Notes: a model not told the origin generated them from the sequence alone. A stretch of DNA of 21,093 bases from an uncultured Campylobacter sp. (GCF_938045535.1 NZ_CALIMQ010000126.1:1-21093); one strand, 5' to 3'; counted from the stretch's first letter, positions 7,830 to 15,157 are shown. Translations and numbers: made by a program.

Positions 7830-8294
7830 ACCTATGTGCCTTTCGCGCCCGCTAAATTTTATCTCCTACGCAGCATGGGCTTGAACACGGATTTAGCTCG
7901 CGCAAGCCGAGCGTTATTTAAAATTTCGGCCTCGCCGCGCGCTTTAAAATTTTAAAATTCTATCGTCGCAAAAGCTTCGCCGCGCTCGCTAAATTTTATC
8001 TTGCCGCAATTCGAAACCTACTTGCCGCCACTACAACACGCCGTGCTTTAGCACTCGCACGATACGCGTCTATTGCCGCTGCGGCGTTTACAAAATTTTA
8101 AAACGGCGCAGAACTCGCCTCGTAAACGGCGATTGCACCGCGGGCTTATCTATTTATTTATGCGGGTAGCGAAGCCTTCAGGCTAAATACGAGGCCTTTA
8201 TCTTAGCCGTAAAGCAAATCCGAGCTTCGGCAGAGAAAAATGCGAGCAGCGCGAATGCAGAAGCAAAAACCAAGCGGGCGCGTTTGCCCGAAGT
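7830..8294. other. gene-free stretch with degenerate repeats
   Basis: About 465 bases between the interrupted membrane gene and the convergent hydrolase gene. No open frame with a start and a credible protein is visible on either strand. It holds an exact 15-bp direct repeat, CGCTAAATTTTATCT, at 7850-7864 and 7987-8001, and several AAAATTTTAAAATT words between GC-rich blocks. The GC-rich blocks look like decayed coding sequence, but I cannot name a source gene. Confidence 0.5.
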
Positions 8295-8978
8295 CTAGCC
8301 CTTTAATTTCATCATTTTTTCTAAAATTTCATAGACTAGATCAAACTTCGTAAAGCCGTCTCTGTCTAAAAAATGCCCGCCTTTTTGCACCTCGTAAAAC
8401 TTAGCATCGATCTGCCCCGCTAGCTCACGGCTGAAGCTAAACGGCACGATATAATCATCCTTTGCGGCAATCACCGCGCGCTGTTTTGCGGCGGCTTTTA
8501 TGCGCCCAAAATCAAAGCCTTTATCCATAAACTCGTCTAAAATTTTAAATTGTGGATCGCTAAGCGGCTTTGCAAGCCCCGAGACCAGCACTACGCCCTC
8601 TACTGTGCCGCCCATGGCACTGCTTTGTAAGAAATTTAAGATAGTAGGGCATCCGAGGCTGTGTCCGACCAGATAGACTTTGCCTTCAAATTTTACGCTT
8701 TCTCGCAAGGTTTTCAGCCACTCATCAAGCCTCGGATGCGCAGGCGTGGGCATCGCTAAAATTTCCGCGCTCGCGCCCGATTTTTCGATCTCGTCTTTGA
8801 GCCAGGCAAACCAATGGCTTTTAGGCGAAGCATCGTAGCCGTGCACAATATAGACGCACTTTTGCATATTTTTCTCCTTCGAATTTAAGCTCGCCCCAAA
8901 CGAGGCGGTACCGACGCAAAGTAGCGAAGCTGCGCACGCCAAGCTAAATTTCATTGCATTTCGTCTTTTGCTATTCAT
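8295..8978 (-). CDS. RBBP9/YdeN-type serine alpha/beta hydrolase with optional signal peptide
   Basis: A small alpha/beta hydrolase, 227 residues from the first ATG. The core starts with VYIVHGYDASPKSHWFAWL, has the nucleophile elbow GHSLG (Ser107), a candidate acid in AAKDDYIVP (Asp174 or 175) and His202 in KGGHFLDRDG. This is the RBBP9/YdeN family, of unknown natural substrate and normally cytosolic and lacking a leader. Here an extra N terminus (residues 1-37) has a basic start, a hydrophobic stretch and an Ala/Ser-rich end, a fair Sec signal peptide, and the first ATG has GAGGAG upstream. Met38 at 8865-8867 also has a strong AAGGAG in front of it and gives the usual family start. Both forms may be made. 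No clear operon partner. Confidence 0.82.
   Translation of the reverse strand: MNSKRRNAMKFSLACAASLLCVGTASFGASLNSKEKNMQKCVYIVHGYDASPKSHWFAWLKDEIEKSGASAEILAMPTPAHPRLDEWLKTLRESVKFEGKVYLVGHSLGCPTILNFLQSSAMGGTVEGVVLVSGLAKPLSDPQFKILDEFMDKGFDFGRIKAAAKQRAVIAAKDDYIVPFSFSRELAGQIDAKFYEVQKGGHFLDRDGFTKFDLVYEILEKMMKLKG
8868..8880 (-). promoter_or_regulatory. internal ribosome-binding site for a leaderless hydrolase form
   Basis: Minus-strand GAAGGAGAAAAAT directly before the in-frame ATG at 8867-8865. Spacing and match are as good as, or better than, the site before the upstream ATG, so initiation here would yield a cytosolic 190-residue protein. Confidence 0.55.
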
Positions 8979-9113
8979 CTATAGCTCCTCTCATTTCTAA
9001 AGCGGACATTTTACATCGTTTTTTAAAAAAGACCTCTTAAAACGTTCGCGCAAATCTATAAAAATTCGCAGTAAAGCCGCTTGCACGCAAATTTTAAAAT
9101 TTCAATCCGCGCG

Positions 9114-9935
9114 CTAGCCCTTACAGATCGTGATTTTATCGGCAAATTTACCCAAAAAATGATACCCCGAGCCCGCCTGTGCGATGATATCGAGCACCGC
9201 GTCCGCATCCCGCACGAGCGTGCCGCCCGCAAAGTCCACGCCGCGCTCAAACAGCGCCTGCGGCAGTAGCGGCGTGGTAGGCCCCACGAGCACGAGCTTG
9301 GCGCCGCTTTTTTTCAGGCGCAAAAGTCCATCGAGCGTGTCGTTGATGAGCGTCGTAGCCGTGATTATCACGTTATTGGCACGCGGCACGACGCTAGCAG
9401 CCTCGCTTGCAGGTAGGTAAAACGGCAGCTCCGTTTCTTTGAGCGTGCTTTTGTCAAGTTCTAAAATTTTAAAATCCGCGCCATTTTTCATCAGCGTCTT
9501 GATGTAGGGCACCAGCGCGCCCACGACGACGCTAAAGCTGCCGCGCTCGATCCGCAGCTCATCAAAGGGATCGGCGCCGAATTTCACGTCGTAATCGGCA
9601 GTGATTTTATCAAAACACGCCCTTCCAAGCGCATTTAGCGCGGCAAGTGCGAGCGTCTTTTTAAGCGGTGCGGCGGAGTTTAGGTCGCGCAGCAGATAGC
9701 GAACGCTCTTGCCCGCGATATTGCCCGAATCGGGCATCACGCTTGCTTGCGAGGGGCAGCAAACGGCGCCCGATAGGGACTTTAGCGGCGTATAGCTAAG
9801 CCCGCACGCGCCTCCTTGCAGCTTCACGCCGCTAAAAAACAGCCCCACGACCGCGCGCTCGATCTTAAGATCCAGCGCCTGGGCGCCTAAAATTTCTTTC
9901 GCGCACTCCAGCGTCTGATCTAAAATTTCGCTCAT
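9114..9935 (-). CDS. DUF4213/DUF364 domain protein (putative metal-chelation fold)
   Basis: A 273-residue cytosolic protein with no signal peptide. The N-terminal part (to about 90), including GGACGLSYTP, fits DUF4213. The C-terminal part, with ANNVIITATTLINDTLDGLL and LVGPTTPLLPQALFERGVDFAGG, fits DUF364, a Rossmann-like domain described as a putative heavy-metal-chelation domain. Function is not known; structural relatives suggest binding of a small molecule or metal complex. Several Cys (11, 43, 59, 60, 107) lie in the N-terminal half. The ATG at 9933-9935 is preceded by AAAGGAG and by a -10 box at 9966-9971, so it is transcribed by itself. It sits next to, but is not part of, the metal/respiration operon to the right. 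Confidence 0.8.
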   Translation of the reverse strand: MSEILDQTLECAKEILGAQALDLKIERAVVGLFFSGVKLQGGACGLSYTPLKSLSGAVCCPSQASVMPDSGNIAGKSVRYLLRDLNSAAPLKKTLALAALNALGRACFDKITADYDVKFGADPFDELRIERGSFSVVVGALVPYIKTLMKNGADFKILELDKSTLKETELPFYLPASEAASVVPRANNVIITATTLINDTLDGLLRLKKSGAKLVLVGPTTPLLPQALFERGVDFAGGTLVRDADAVLDIIAQAGSGYHFLGKFADKITICKG

Positions 9936-9965
9936 TTTCGCTCCTTTAATGTGGAATTTGGCGCC

Positions 9966-9971
9966 ATTATA
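9966..9971 (-). promoter_or_regulatory. -10 box for the DUF364 gene
   Basis: Minus-strand TATAAT in the context GCTATAATGG, 30 bases before the start codon. No good -35 hexamer at 17 bases upstream. Motif only. Confidence 0.5.
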
Positions 9972-10587
9972 GCTTAAAATTTCGGCGCCCGTATTGATAT
10001 AAATTTATTGATCGCGCGAGCGGCGACGTCCAAGCAGACGCGAGCTAAATTTAACGCAAGCGGCTAGCGCGAGATAAAATTTTACGTAGCGAGCGCGTAT
10101 CGTTGCGGCTTGGAATTTTAAAAGCGTAGTGCAGCTTTAAAATTTGAAACGTGCGGACAAACATAAAATTTTAATCGGTCAGGTAAATTTAAAATTTTAA
10201 CGAGTGAGTGCGGTCCGGAATTTTAAACTGATCGGCGGCGCGGATAAAGCGGCAGGCACGAACAAGCGGTGCCAGCAGATCAAATTTAACGAGCAAGCCG
10301 ATGCGAGCTCGGGCGGATACGAGCAAATTTAATAATTGCGAGCGAACGCAAACTCGGACGCGAGCTAAATTAACGAAAGCGGCGGCGGGCAAAATTTAAT
10401 AAAAGCGGTAGACATGAGTAAAAATTTAAGCGGCGGGTCGTATCTGCGACAAGTTGCGCCCGCTGCGGGGTTAAATTTTACTTCCTACCTGCCGCACGGC
10501 TAAATTTTATTTCATATCCGCCGTAGGGTTAAATTTTATTTCCCATCCGTCTCGGGGCTAAATTTCATTTTCCGATATGCCGCGAGG
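9972..10587. other. long gene-free stretch between DUF364 gene and operon end
   Basis: About 615 bases with no credible open frame. It alternates GC-rich blocks with TAAATTTAA-type words. A 28-bp element starting GACGCGAGCTAAATTTAACG at 10037-10064 recurs at 10357-10383 with one base missing and one changed. Looser copies (GAGCAAATTTAATAA near 10320, AAAATTTAATAAAAGCGG near 10391, AAAATTTAAGCGGCGGG near 10420) lie between and after them. The right end is a 29-bp tandem array, listed separately. Confidence 0.55.
10037..10383. repeat. pair of near-identical 27-28-bp direct repeats
   Basis: Copies at 10037-10064 and 10357-10383 share GACGCGAGCTAAATT, then (T)AACG(C/A)AAGCGGC, differing by one deletion and one substitution, 320 bases apart. 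Weaker relatives occur in between. No coding potential. Possibly dispersed intergenic repeat units. Confidence 0.6.
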
Positions 10588-10604
10588 CTAAATTTTATTT
10601 TCGG
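10471..10604. repeat. 29-bp tandem repeat, about 4.5 units, abutting the operon's last stop codon
   Basis: Unit starts are at 10471, 10500, 10529, 10558 and 10588, that is 29, 29, 29 and 30 bases apart. Each begins (T/C)TAAATTT(T/C)A(T/C)TT and ends in a GC-rich tract with GG. The last, partial unit is the 3' end of the minus-strand NosL-like gene. Read on the minus strand, units 4 and 3 repeat that gene's final codons as GAAAATGAAATTTAG and GGAAATAAAATTTAA, so the array looks like serial duplication of the gene end including its stop codon. Confidence 0.75.
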
Positions 10605-11097
10605 AAAGCAGGATGTTGATGAGCGGATTTAGCAGCGTTTCGCCGCGAGCGGCGCACAGCACGATCTCGTCGTAGTAGTAATCGCTCCTGCCGTAGTTGT
10701 GAAACTCATACGCGCCAAAGCCGTAGCCCATCGGCGTGATCTCGACGCGCGAGTACCAGGCGTCCTTGGCGATGATGTATTTTTCGGTATCTTGCGAATA
10801 AACCCACACCACGATCTCATCTTTGTTTTTTTGCCGCATCAGCCACATAAAGACGTTTGCGATGTCGTTGAAAAAATATGTATCGCCGTTTGGCATAACG
10901 GCCTGGGCGGTGTTGTACAGATCGTTTATCACCGTGCCGCTCTCTAGGCATAGGTATTTGCCGAATTCGATCTGCAGCGGCTGCTTATCCGTGTTGCCGT
11001 GGCGCACGGAAATTTTGGATTCCGCTATATCCATCGACGATATGAGTAGCCCCATCACACAGGCGAGCAAAACCGCGGCAAAAATTTTCTTAATCAT
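10588..11097 (-). CDS. NosL-like exported protein with degenerate metal motif
   Basis: A 169-residue protein with an N-terminal hydrophobic signal or anchor (about 4-21), so it acts in the periplasm. The order MPNGDTYFFNDIANVFMWLM (68-87), IVVWVYSQD, AKDAWYSRVEITPMGYGF (110-127) follows the NosL fold seen in the tandem NosL protein of the same operon. The copper-binding CxxCGM of NosL is here C50-L-E-S53-G54-T55: the first Cys and Gly are kept, the second Cys and the Met are lost. Met123 in the PMG turn is kept. It may be a non-binding partner, a scaffold or a protein with altered metal chemistry. The start overlaps the preceding gene's stop by four bases, and its 3' end lies in a tandem repeat. 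NosL assignment is my reading of the pattern. Confidence 0.7.
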   Translation of the reverse strand: MIKKIFAAVLLACVMGLLISSMDIAESKISVRHGNTDKQPLQIEFGKYLCLESGTVINDLYNTAQAVMPNGDTYFFNDIANVFMWLMRQKNKDEIVVWVYSQDTEKYIIAKDAWYSRVEITPMGYGFGAYEFHNYGRSDYYYDEIVLCAARGETLLNPLINILLSENKI

Positions 11098-12047
11098 AGC
11101 AGCGCACCCCGAACGAAGTAGTATTTGACGACGTAGGCGCTGCAGATAAGCGCGTTTAGAATGAGCCAGAACGAGGAGTATTTAAGCAGGTGGGTGTAGG
11201 CGCGCTTGGTGATGAGCTCCGTTAAAAACGGCACGATGCCGAAAAATATGCCCAAAAATAGCGAGCCCCAAATCGCGTAGCCGACGAAGTAATAATCCTT
11301 CAAAAGCATGCAGTACGGGCATTTGTGGTTGGGCTGCTCGTAAACGTAAAGTCCAAAAAAATAGGTGATCGCGTAGTATGCGACGAACAAAAAGAGCAAA
11401 TTCAGAGCAAAGCTCGCCATCGACTGCTTTAAGAAATTTAAGATCAAAATGGCGCCCAATATCGCGTAGAAAAAGGTCGCCAAAAGCGCCTGCGTGTATC
11501 CAAACGGAAGCTTCGGCGCGCGAAATACGACCGAGCAGCAAAACACCGGCACGCGCAGCGGGATATTGGTAAAAAATAGAATTTCTAAAATAAACTCCGC
11601 CAAAACGCCCGTAAAAAGGATGGTAAAGATCAGGTATTTGCGCCGCAGATAGGGAAATTTGCCCGCTTTAAGATCGAGGCTGTTTAAAATAAGCCAGAGC
11701 CCAAAGCCGAAGATCAGTAAAATTTTTAAAAGCAGCAGGATGTTGCCGTAGCGGTTCGAGCCCACGACGCCCGCGGAACACATCGCGCCTGGCACGACCG
11801 AAGAGAGCTCGTTTAGGCAGAGCGCGAAAAATATAAACAAAATGATCTTGCACGCTATCGTGAAAAACAAAATGGTGTTGATGAGATAGTTTCTTTTCTC
11901 CAGGGCGTATTGTAAATTTGAGGTGGCGTTAAAGTCCCAGTAGCGCATGATCCGCACGATGTGAAACTGCGAGATCGCCATCAGCGCTATTACGATCAGC
12001 TCCACGGCCAAAAACGCGATCACGCTACCTGATAAAAATATGCTCAT
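11094..12047 (-). CDS. eight-helix membrane protein with periplasmic cysteine loops
   Basis: A 317-residue inner-membrane protein with about eight helices (near 6-28, 55-78, 102-121, 138-160, 187-207, 212-233, 252-274, 290-312). Basic residues fill loops 1-2, 3-4 and 7-8, placing them in the cytosol. The other three long loops, all then periplasmic, hold VVPGAMCSAGV (Cys90), PVFCCS (Cys170, 171) and PNHKCPYCMLLK (His241, Cys243, Cys246, Met247). This suggests a redox or soft-metal site on the outer face. CPYC recalls VKOR/DsbB proteins, CPYCM recalls the NosL motif, but the whole does not match either family that I know. It overlaps both neighbours by four bases (ATGA), tying it to the ABC ATPase and the NosL-like gene. 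Confidence 0.8.
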   Translation of the reverse strand: MSIFLSGSVIAFLAVELIVIALMAISQFHIVRIMRYWDFNATSNLQYALEKRNYLINTILFFTIACKIILFIFFALCLNELSSVVPGAMCSAGVVGSNRYGNILLLLKILLIFGFGLWLILNSLDLKAGKFPYLRRKYLIFTILFTGVLAEFILEILFFTNIPLRVPVFCCSVVFRAPKLPFGYTQALLATFFYAILGAILILNFLKQSMASFALNLLFLFVAYYAITYFFGLYVYEQPNHKCPYCMLLKDYYFVGYAIWGSLFLGIFFGIVPFLTELITKRAYTHLLKYSSFWLILNALICSAYVVKYYFVRGALL

Positions 12048-12721
12048 GCTGAAATTTCTCCGTCTTTTAAAAACACGTATCGATCTACGAAGCTTAGCTC
12101 GTCGAAGAGTATATCGTGCGTCGCGATCAAAACGGTCTTTTTAAGCTCTTTGAGCTTTGAAAGCATTTCGATAAAGCCGAGCGAGTTTTGTTTGTCTAAA
12201 TTTGCCGTCGGCTCGTCGGCCAAGATAATCTGCGGATTCATCACGAGCGCCCTAGCGATAGCGCAACGCTGCTTCTCGCCGCCGCTAAGGCTGGAGACGA
12301 TCTGATCTTTTTTATGCGCGATATTAGCAATCTGCATCGCTTCATCTATGCGCGCGCCAAGCTCATCCCTGCCCAGCCGTTCAAGACTAAGCGGCGCAAG
12401 GACGTTTTTATAGACGCTAAGCGCCTCAAGCAGATTGAAAGACTGAAAGATAAAACCGATTTTTTTATGGCGATACGCGGAGCTTTCGATATCGGCGAGC
12501 TTAGAGACGTTTGCGCCGTCTACTAAAACCTCGCCGCTACTAGGCTTAGCAAGCGCGCCTATGATGGATAGAAGCGTGCTTTTGCCGCTGCCGCTAACGC
12601 CTTTTAAGATTACGATCTGCCCCTCTTCGACGCTTAGGCTTATGTTTTTTAAAGCGTAAAATTCATTCGCCCTGCCCTCGTTGTAAATTTTAAAAAGCTG
12701 CTTGATCTCTATCTTGCTCAT
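12044..12721 (-). CDS. ABC transporter ATP-binding protein (MacB/LolD type)
   Basis: A 225-residue complete ATPase subunit. Walker A GVSGSGKST (41-49), Q-loop FQSFNLLEA (92-100), signature LSGGEKQR (145-152), Walker B IILADEPTANLD (165-176) and switch His202 in ATHD are all intact. Sequence character is that of the LolD/MacB/FtsE group, whose permeases are FtsX-like and which usually drive mechanical work on periplasmic substrates rather than simple import. Start and stop overlap adjacent genes by four bases each, so it is made together with the FtsX-type permease upstream and the Cys-loop membrane protein downstream. A role in maturation or metal delivery for the respiratory enzyme is inferred from context only. 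Confidence 0.93.
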   Translation of the reverse strand: MSKIEIKQLFKIYNEGRANEFYALKNISLSVEEGQIVILKGVSGSGKSTLLSIIGALAKPSSGEVLVDGANVSKLADIESSAYRHKKIGFIFQSFNLLEALSVYKNVLAPLSLERLGRDELGARIDEAMQIANIAHKKDQIVSSLSGGEKQRCAIARALVMNPQIILADEPTANLDKQNSLGFIEMLSKLKELKKTVLIATHDILFDELSFVDRYVFLKDGEISA

Positions 12722-13827
12722 TTGACCGCCTCGCTCATATCGCCGATAGCGATGCGCCAGGATGGGATGATGACGAAGGCTAAAAACGGGATCACGCTAA
12801 AGACGAAGATCAAAAAGAGCATATTGAAATTTACCACTGGCGTGAAGGTGATGAAATTTCGCAGCTCGCCGCCTAAGAATATATCGCGCAGAAGCGGCGC
12901 ATCCAGGATAAACACATAAGCATAAGCACCCGCGACGCCGAGCAGATACGCACTTAGCGAGACGATGAAATTTTGAATAAATTTCATCGCGATGATGTCC
13001 TTTATACAAAAGCCGATGCTGCGCAAGATCGCGATCTCCTTTTTCTTCTCGCCGTATGCGAGCGAAATTTGATTTTTCAGCAAGATGAAAAATGAGATCA
13101 TCGCCACGGCGTAAAGCACCATAAAAATTCCGCCCTTGTAATAATACAGATGCCTCACTTCAGCTACCGCATCCTCCGCGCTAAGAACTTCCGTATTGGG
13201 GTATAAATTTACGATCTTAAGCGCTACTTCGCTTACTTCGTTGGGGTTGGGCACGCTTACGTAGAGCTTGGTGTATTCGCCCTCCTTCAGGCTTAGCACC
13301 TCGCGCGCGGTATCGGGGTTGAGATAGATCACGTCGTTTGAGACGATGCTGCTTTCGTGCGGCGAAATTTTATTGATCTTAATCGCGATTAGGCGCTGTT
13401 CGGTCAAGAAGTGAAACTCGTCCTCGTAGTACCACTCGCCCATCGCCGCCTTTACCCCCTCGCCTACGATCATTTCATTTTCGCTCAGGCTTTCGTCGCC
13501 TACGATATGAAACCAAACGCGCTTTTGAGCGAAGTAATACATCCCGTCCACGGCGCCCTGCACTTCGCTGACGCCCGCGATCTTAGAGATGTCGTAGATA
13601 TAGCCGTCGTGCATCAGATCGCGTTTGCCCGCGCGTAGAGCCTCTACAACGATGTCGGGTCTAAGCTTGATGACCTTTTCAAGATCGTTTTGAATCGAGC
13701 CCGAGATGAAAAGCACCGAGCTTAAAATAAAAACGATAAATGCAAAGATTGCGAAGCTAAAAGCGTGATCGGCTCTGTCTTTTCGCAGCAGAGTCACGGA
13801 GTAGTCGATGAAATTTTTACTTATCAT
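12718..13827 (-). CDS. ABC transporter permease, FtsX/MacB type
   Basis: A 369-residue permease with the four-helix MacB/FtsX layout: one helix near the N terminus (about 22-45), a periplasmic domain of about 185 residues, then three helices (about 233-252, 283-308, 332-356). The cytosolic loop KKKEIAILRSIGF (261-273) is the coupling segment typical of FtsX-domain permeases. The periplasmic domain (MacB_PCD-like) has no Cys or Met-rich metal motif that I can see. Overlaps the ATPase start by four bases and the small upstream membrane gene by eleven. The Campylobacter p19 iron system also uses FtsX-type permeases, but the other genes of that system are absent here, so the relationship is only by family. 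Confidence 0.9.
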   Translation of the reverse strand: MISKNFIDYSVTLLRKDRADHAFSFAIFAFIVFILSSVLFISGSIQNDLEKVIKLRPDIVVEALRAGKRDLMHDGYIYDISKIAGVSEVQGAVDGMYYFAQKRVWFHIVGDESLSENEMIVGEGVKAAMGEWYYEDEFHFLTEQRLIAIKINKISPHESSIVSNDVIYLNPDTAREVLSLKEGEYTKLYVSVPNPNEVSEVALKIVNLYPNTEVLSAEDAVAEVRHLYYYKGGIFMVLYAVAMISFFILLKNQISLAYGEKKKEIAILRSIGFCIKDIIAMKFIQNFIVSLSAYLLGVAGAYAYVFILDAPLLRDIFLGGELRNFITFTPVVNFNMLFLIFVFSVIPFLAFVIIPSWRIAIGDMSEAVK

Positions 13828-14005
13828 AGACGAACTCCGCGTAGGCTTTGCTCTTAAAGCTGCTCGAGAGCCGCACGTCCTTTATCTCGCGCGCTAGCTT
13901 TTGCAGACACTGCTCGCCCTTTGCGCGATCAAAGCTTACATAATGCACCGCAATGAGCGCGTAAAGGGCGGCAAAAAAGATCATTAAAGCGCAAATGAGC
14001 CTCAT
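13817..14005 (-). CDS. small single-pass membrane protein
   Basis: A 62-residue protein with one N-terminal helix (about 3-20) and a basic, soluble C-terminal part containing one Cys (GEQCLQKLAREIKDVRLSS). No family recognised. I accept it as real because its ATG overlaps the stop of the tandem NosL gene (ATGA) and its end overlaps the permease start by eleven bases, keeping an unbroken chain of coupled genes, and because the hydrophobic start is clear. It could be an accessory subunit of the ABC complex or a link between NosL and the permease. Confidence 0.7.
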   Translation of the reverse strand: MRLICALMIFFAALYALIAVHYVSFDRAKGEQCLQKLAREIKDVRLSSSFKSKAYAEFVYDK

Positions 14006-15126
14006 AGCCCTTCTATTACGCTCTCTTGAATTTCGTCAAATTTAAGTACGCTCTTACCGCCGTGATCTTTAGCGAAGGTCTTAGCCGCGCTCTCGCTCTC
14101 AAACGGAATGAGCTCGTCGCCCATCGGTCCTAAGACGTTGGAGCCGAGCACGAAAAAGGCGCTTTTAGCATCGATCTTGTGTAACTTGTAGTAGTCGGTT
14201 ACGTAAATTTTATCAAAGCTCTTGCCCTTTTGGAAGTAGTATTTCATCATATCTTTCACGCCGTCAAAATACAAATTCTCGCCGCCTTGAATCTCTATCA
14301 TCGCCGCCCAGTTAGGGTTTTTGCCCACTAGCATGCCGCAGACCGGGCATTTAGCGCCCTCAGGCACGACGATTTTCTCAGCCTTTTTCGCTTTTGCGTT
14401 TTTGTCGCTGCTACCTAAATTTGCCGGAACGTCCCATAGATATAGCGCTGCGGCTTGCAGGTGTTTGTCGTATTCAGGAGCCTTGCTAGCGCCCTTTGCG
14501 TCGCAAGTCTTTTTGAGATGAGCTTTGAGCTCGGAGATGGCTTTGAAGCTTTTGGCGTCCGTTTTAGCGCAGTTTGTTTCGTAAAATTCTTTACCGTGCG
14601 CGTAAACGCCGCCCTCGCGCTTGGCTTTAATCATCTTATTATCGCCCTCGAAGTCCTGCCCCGCAATCTCGTAGGCTTTGGCAAAGTTCACTATCTCGCC
14701 GCCGTTTTCGGCTTGGAATTCTTTCGCGTCGGCTTCGGTTGAGAAGGCGTATTTGCTATTGCGGCTCATCGTGCCTTTGACCTTGCTACCTACGACGTAA
14801 AAGGCTTTATTTACGTCGATCAAATTTAGATTTTTCGTATCTACTACCTGCGCATCGCTTGGAATTTTTCCCTCCGTAATCTCGTACAGGCAGTGTAGAG
14901 AAGCGACTTGCTTGCCGTTCCAAACGTGATTAGTTTTATAGAATTTAACCAAATTCATTCCGCAAACGGCGCAGTATTCTTTGCCCTCGCCGCTTCCTAC
15001 TAGCGTAGCTTTGCTCGGATCCACGCTTTGAAACATAGGATTTGCCGGTTTATTGGCCCCGTCCATGGAGGCGCCGCAAACGAGCGCAACAAGCGCGGCC
15101 GAAGCCAAAAACGAACGTAAAATCAT
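14002..15126 (-). CDS. tandem NosL-domain protein with cytochrome-like middle (MccL-like copper chaperone)
   Basis: A 374-residue exported protein; the N terminus (1-20) is a signal peptide whose Cys17 does not fit a canonical lipobox. It holds two NosL domains. The first has CAVCGM at 52-57, HCLYEI at 78-83 and Met120; the second has CPVCGM at 260-265, GENLYFDGVKDMMKYYF (282-298) and GPMGDELIPFE (333-343). NosL proteins bind Cu(I) through such Cys and Met residues and serve nitrous oxide reductase. Between them (about 172-235) is a stretch GKEFYETNCAKTDAKSFKAI, then ALYLWDV, that looks like a small cytochrome c fold without CxxCH. In an mcc-type operon this protein would most simply deliver copper to the octahaem sulfite reductase; that is inference. 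AAGGAGATAGT precedes the ATG. Confidence 0.85.
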   Translation of the reverse strand: MILRSFLASAALVALVCGASMDGANKPANPMFQSVDPSKATLVGSGEGKEYCAVCGMNLVKFYKTNHVWNGKQVASLHCLYEITEGKIPSDAQVVDTKNLNLIDVNKAFYVVGSKVKGTMSRNSKYAFSTEADAKEFQAENGGEIVNFAKAYEIAGQDFEGDNKMIKAKREGGVYAHGKEFYETNCAKTDAKSFKAISELKAHLKKTCDAKGASKAPEYDKHLQAAALYLWDVPANLGSSDKNAKAKKAEKIVVPEGAKCPVCGMLVGKNPNWAAMIEIQGGENLYFDGVKDMMKYYFQKGKSFDKIYVTDYYKLHKIDAKSAFFVLGSNVLGPMGDELIPFESESAAKTFAKDHGGKSVLKFDEIQESVIEGL

Positions 15127-15157
15127 ACTATCTCCTTAAAATTTTGATGTTTTAAAT

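Noticed and set aside
10471..10604. Possible CRISPR array (29-bp repeats)
   Set aside because: The repeats are directly adjacent with no unique spacers, and no cas genes are present.
12044..13827. Campylobacter p19 iron-uptake ABC genes
   Set aside because: No p19, FTR1-type permease or DUF2318 protein is present, and only one FtsX-type permease is encoded.
10588..15126. Nitrous oxide reductase (nos) maturation cluster
   Set aside because: NosL domains are present, but there is no NosZ, NosD, NosF/NosY pair of the usual type or NosG/H, and the permease is FtsX-like; the upstream genes fit mcc.
15066..15126. Lipoprotein signal on the tandem NosL protein
   Set aside because: The Cys near residue 17 is preceded by Ala-Leu-Val, so the -1 residue is Val, which does not fit a lipobox well.
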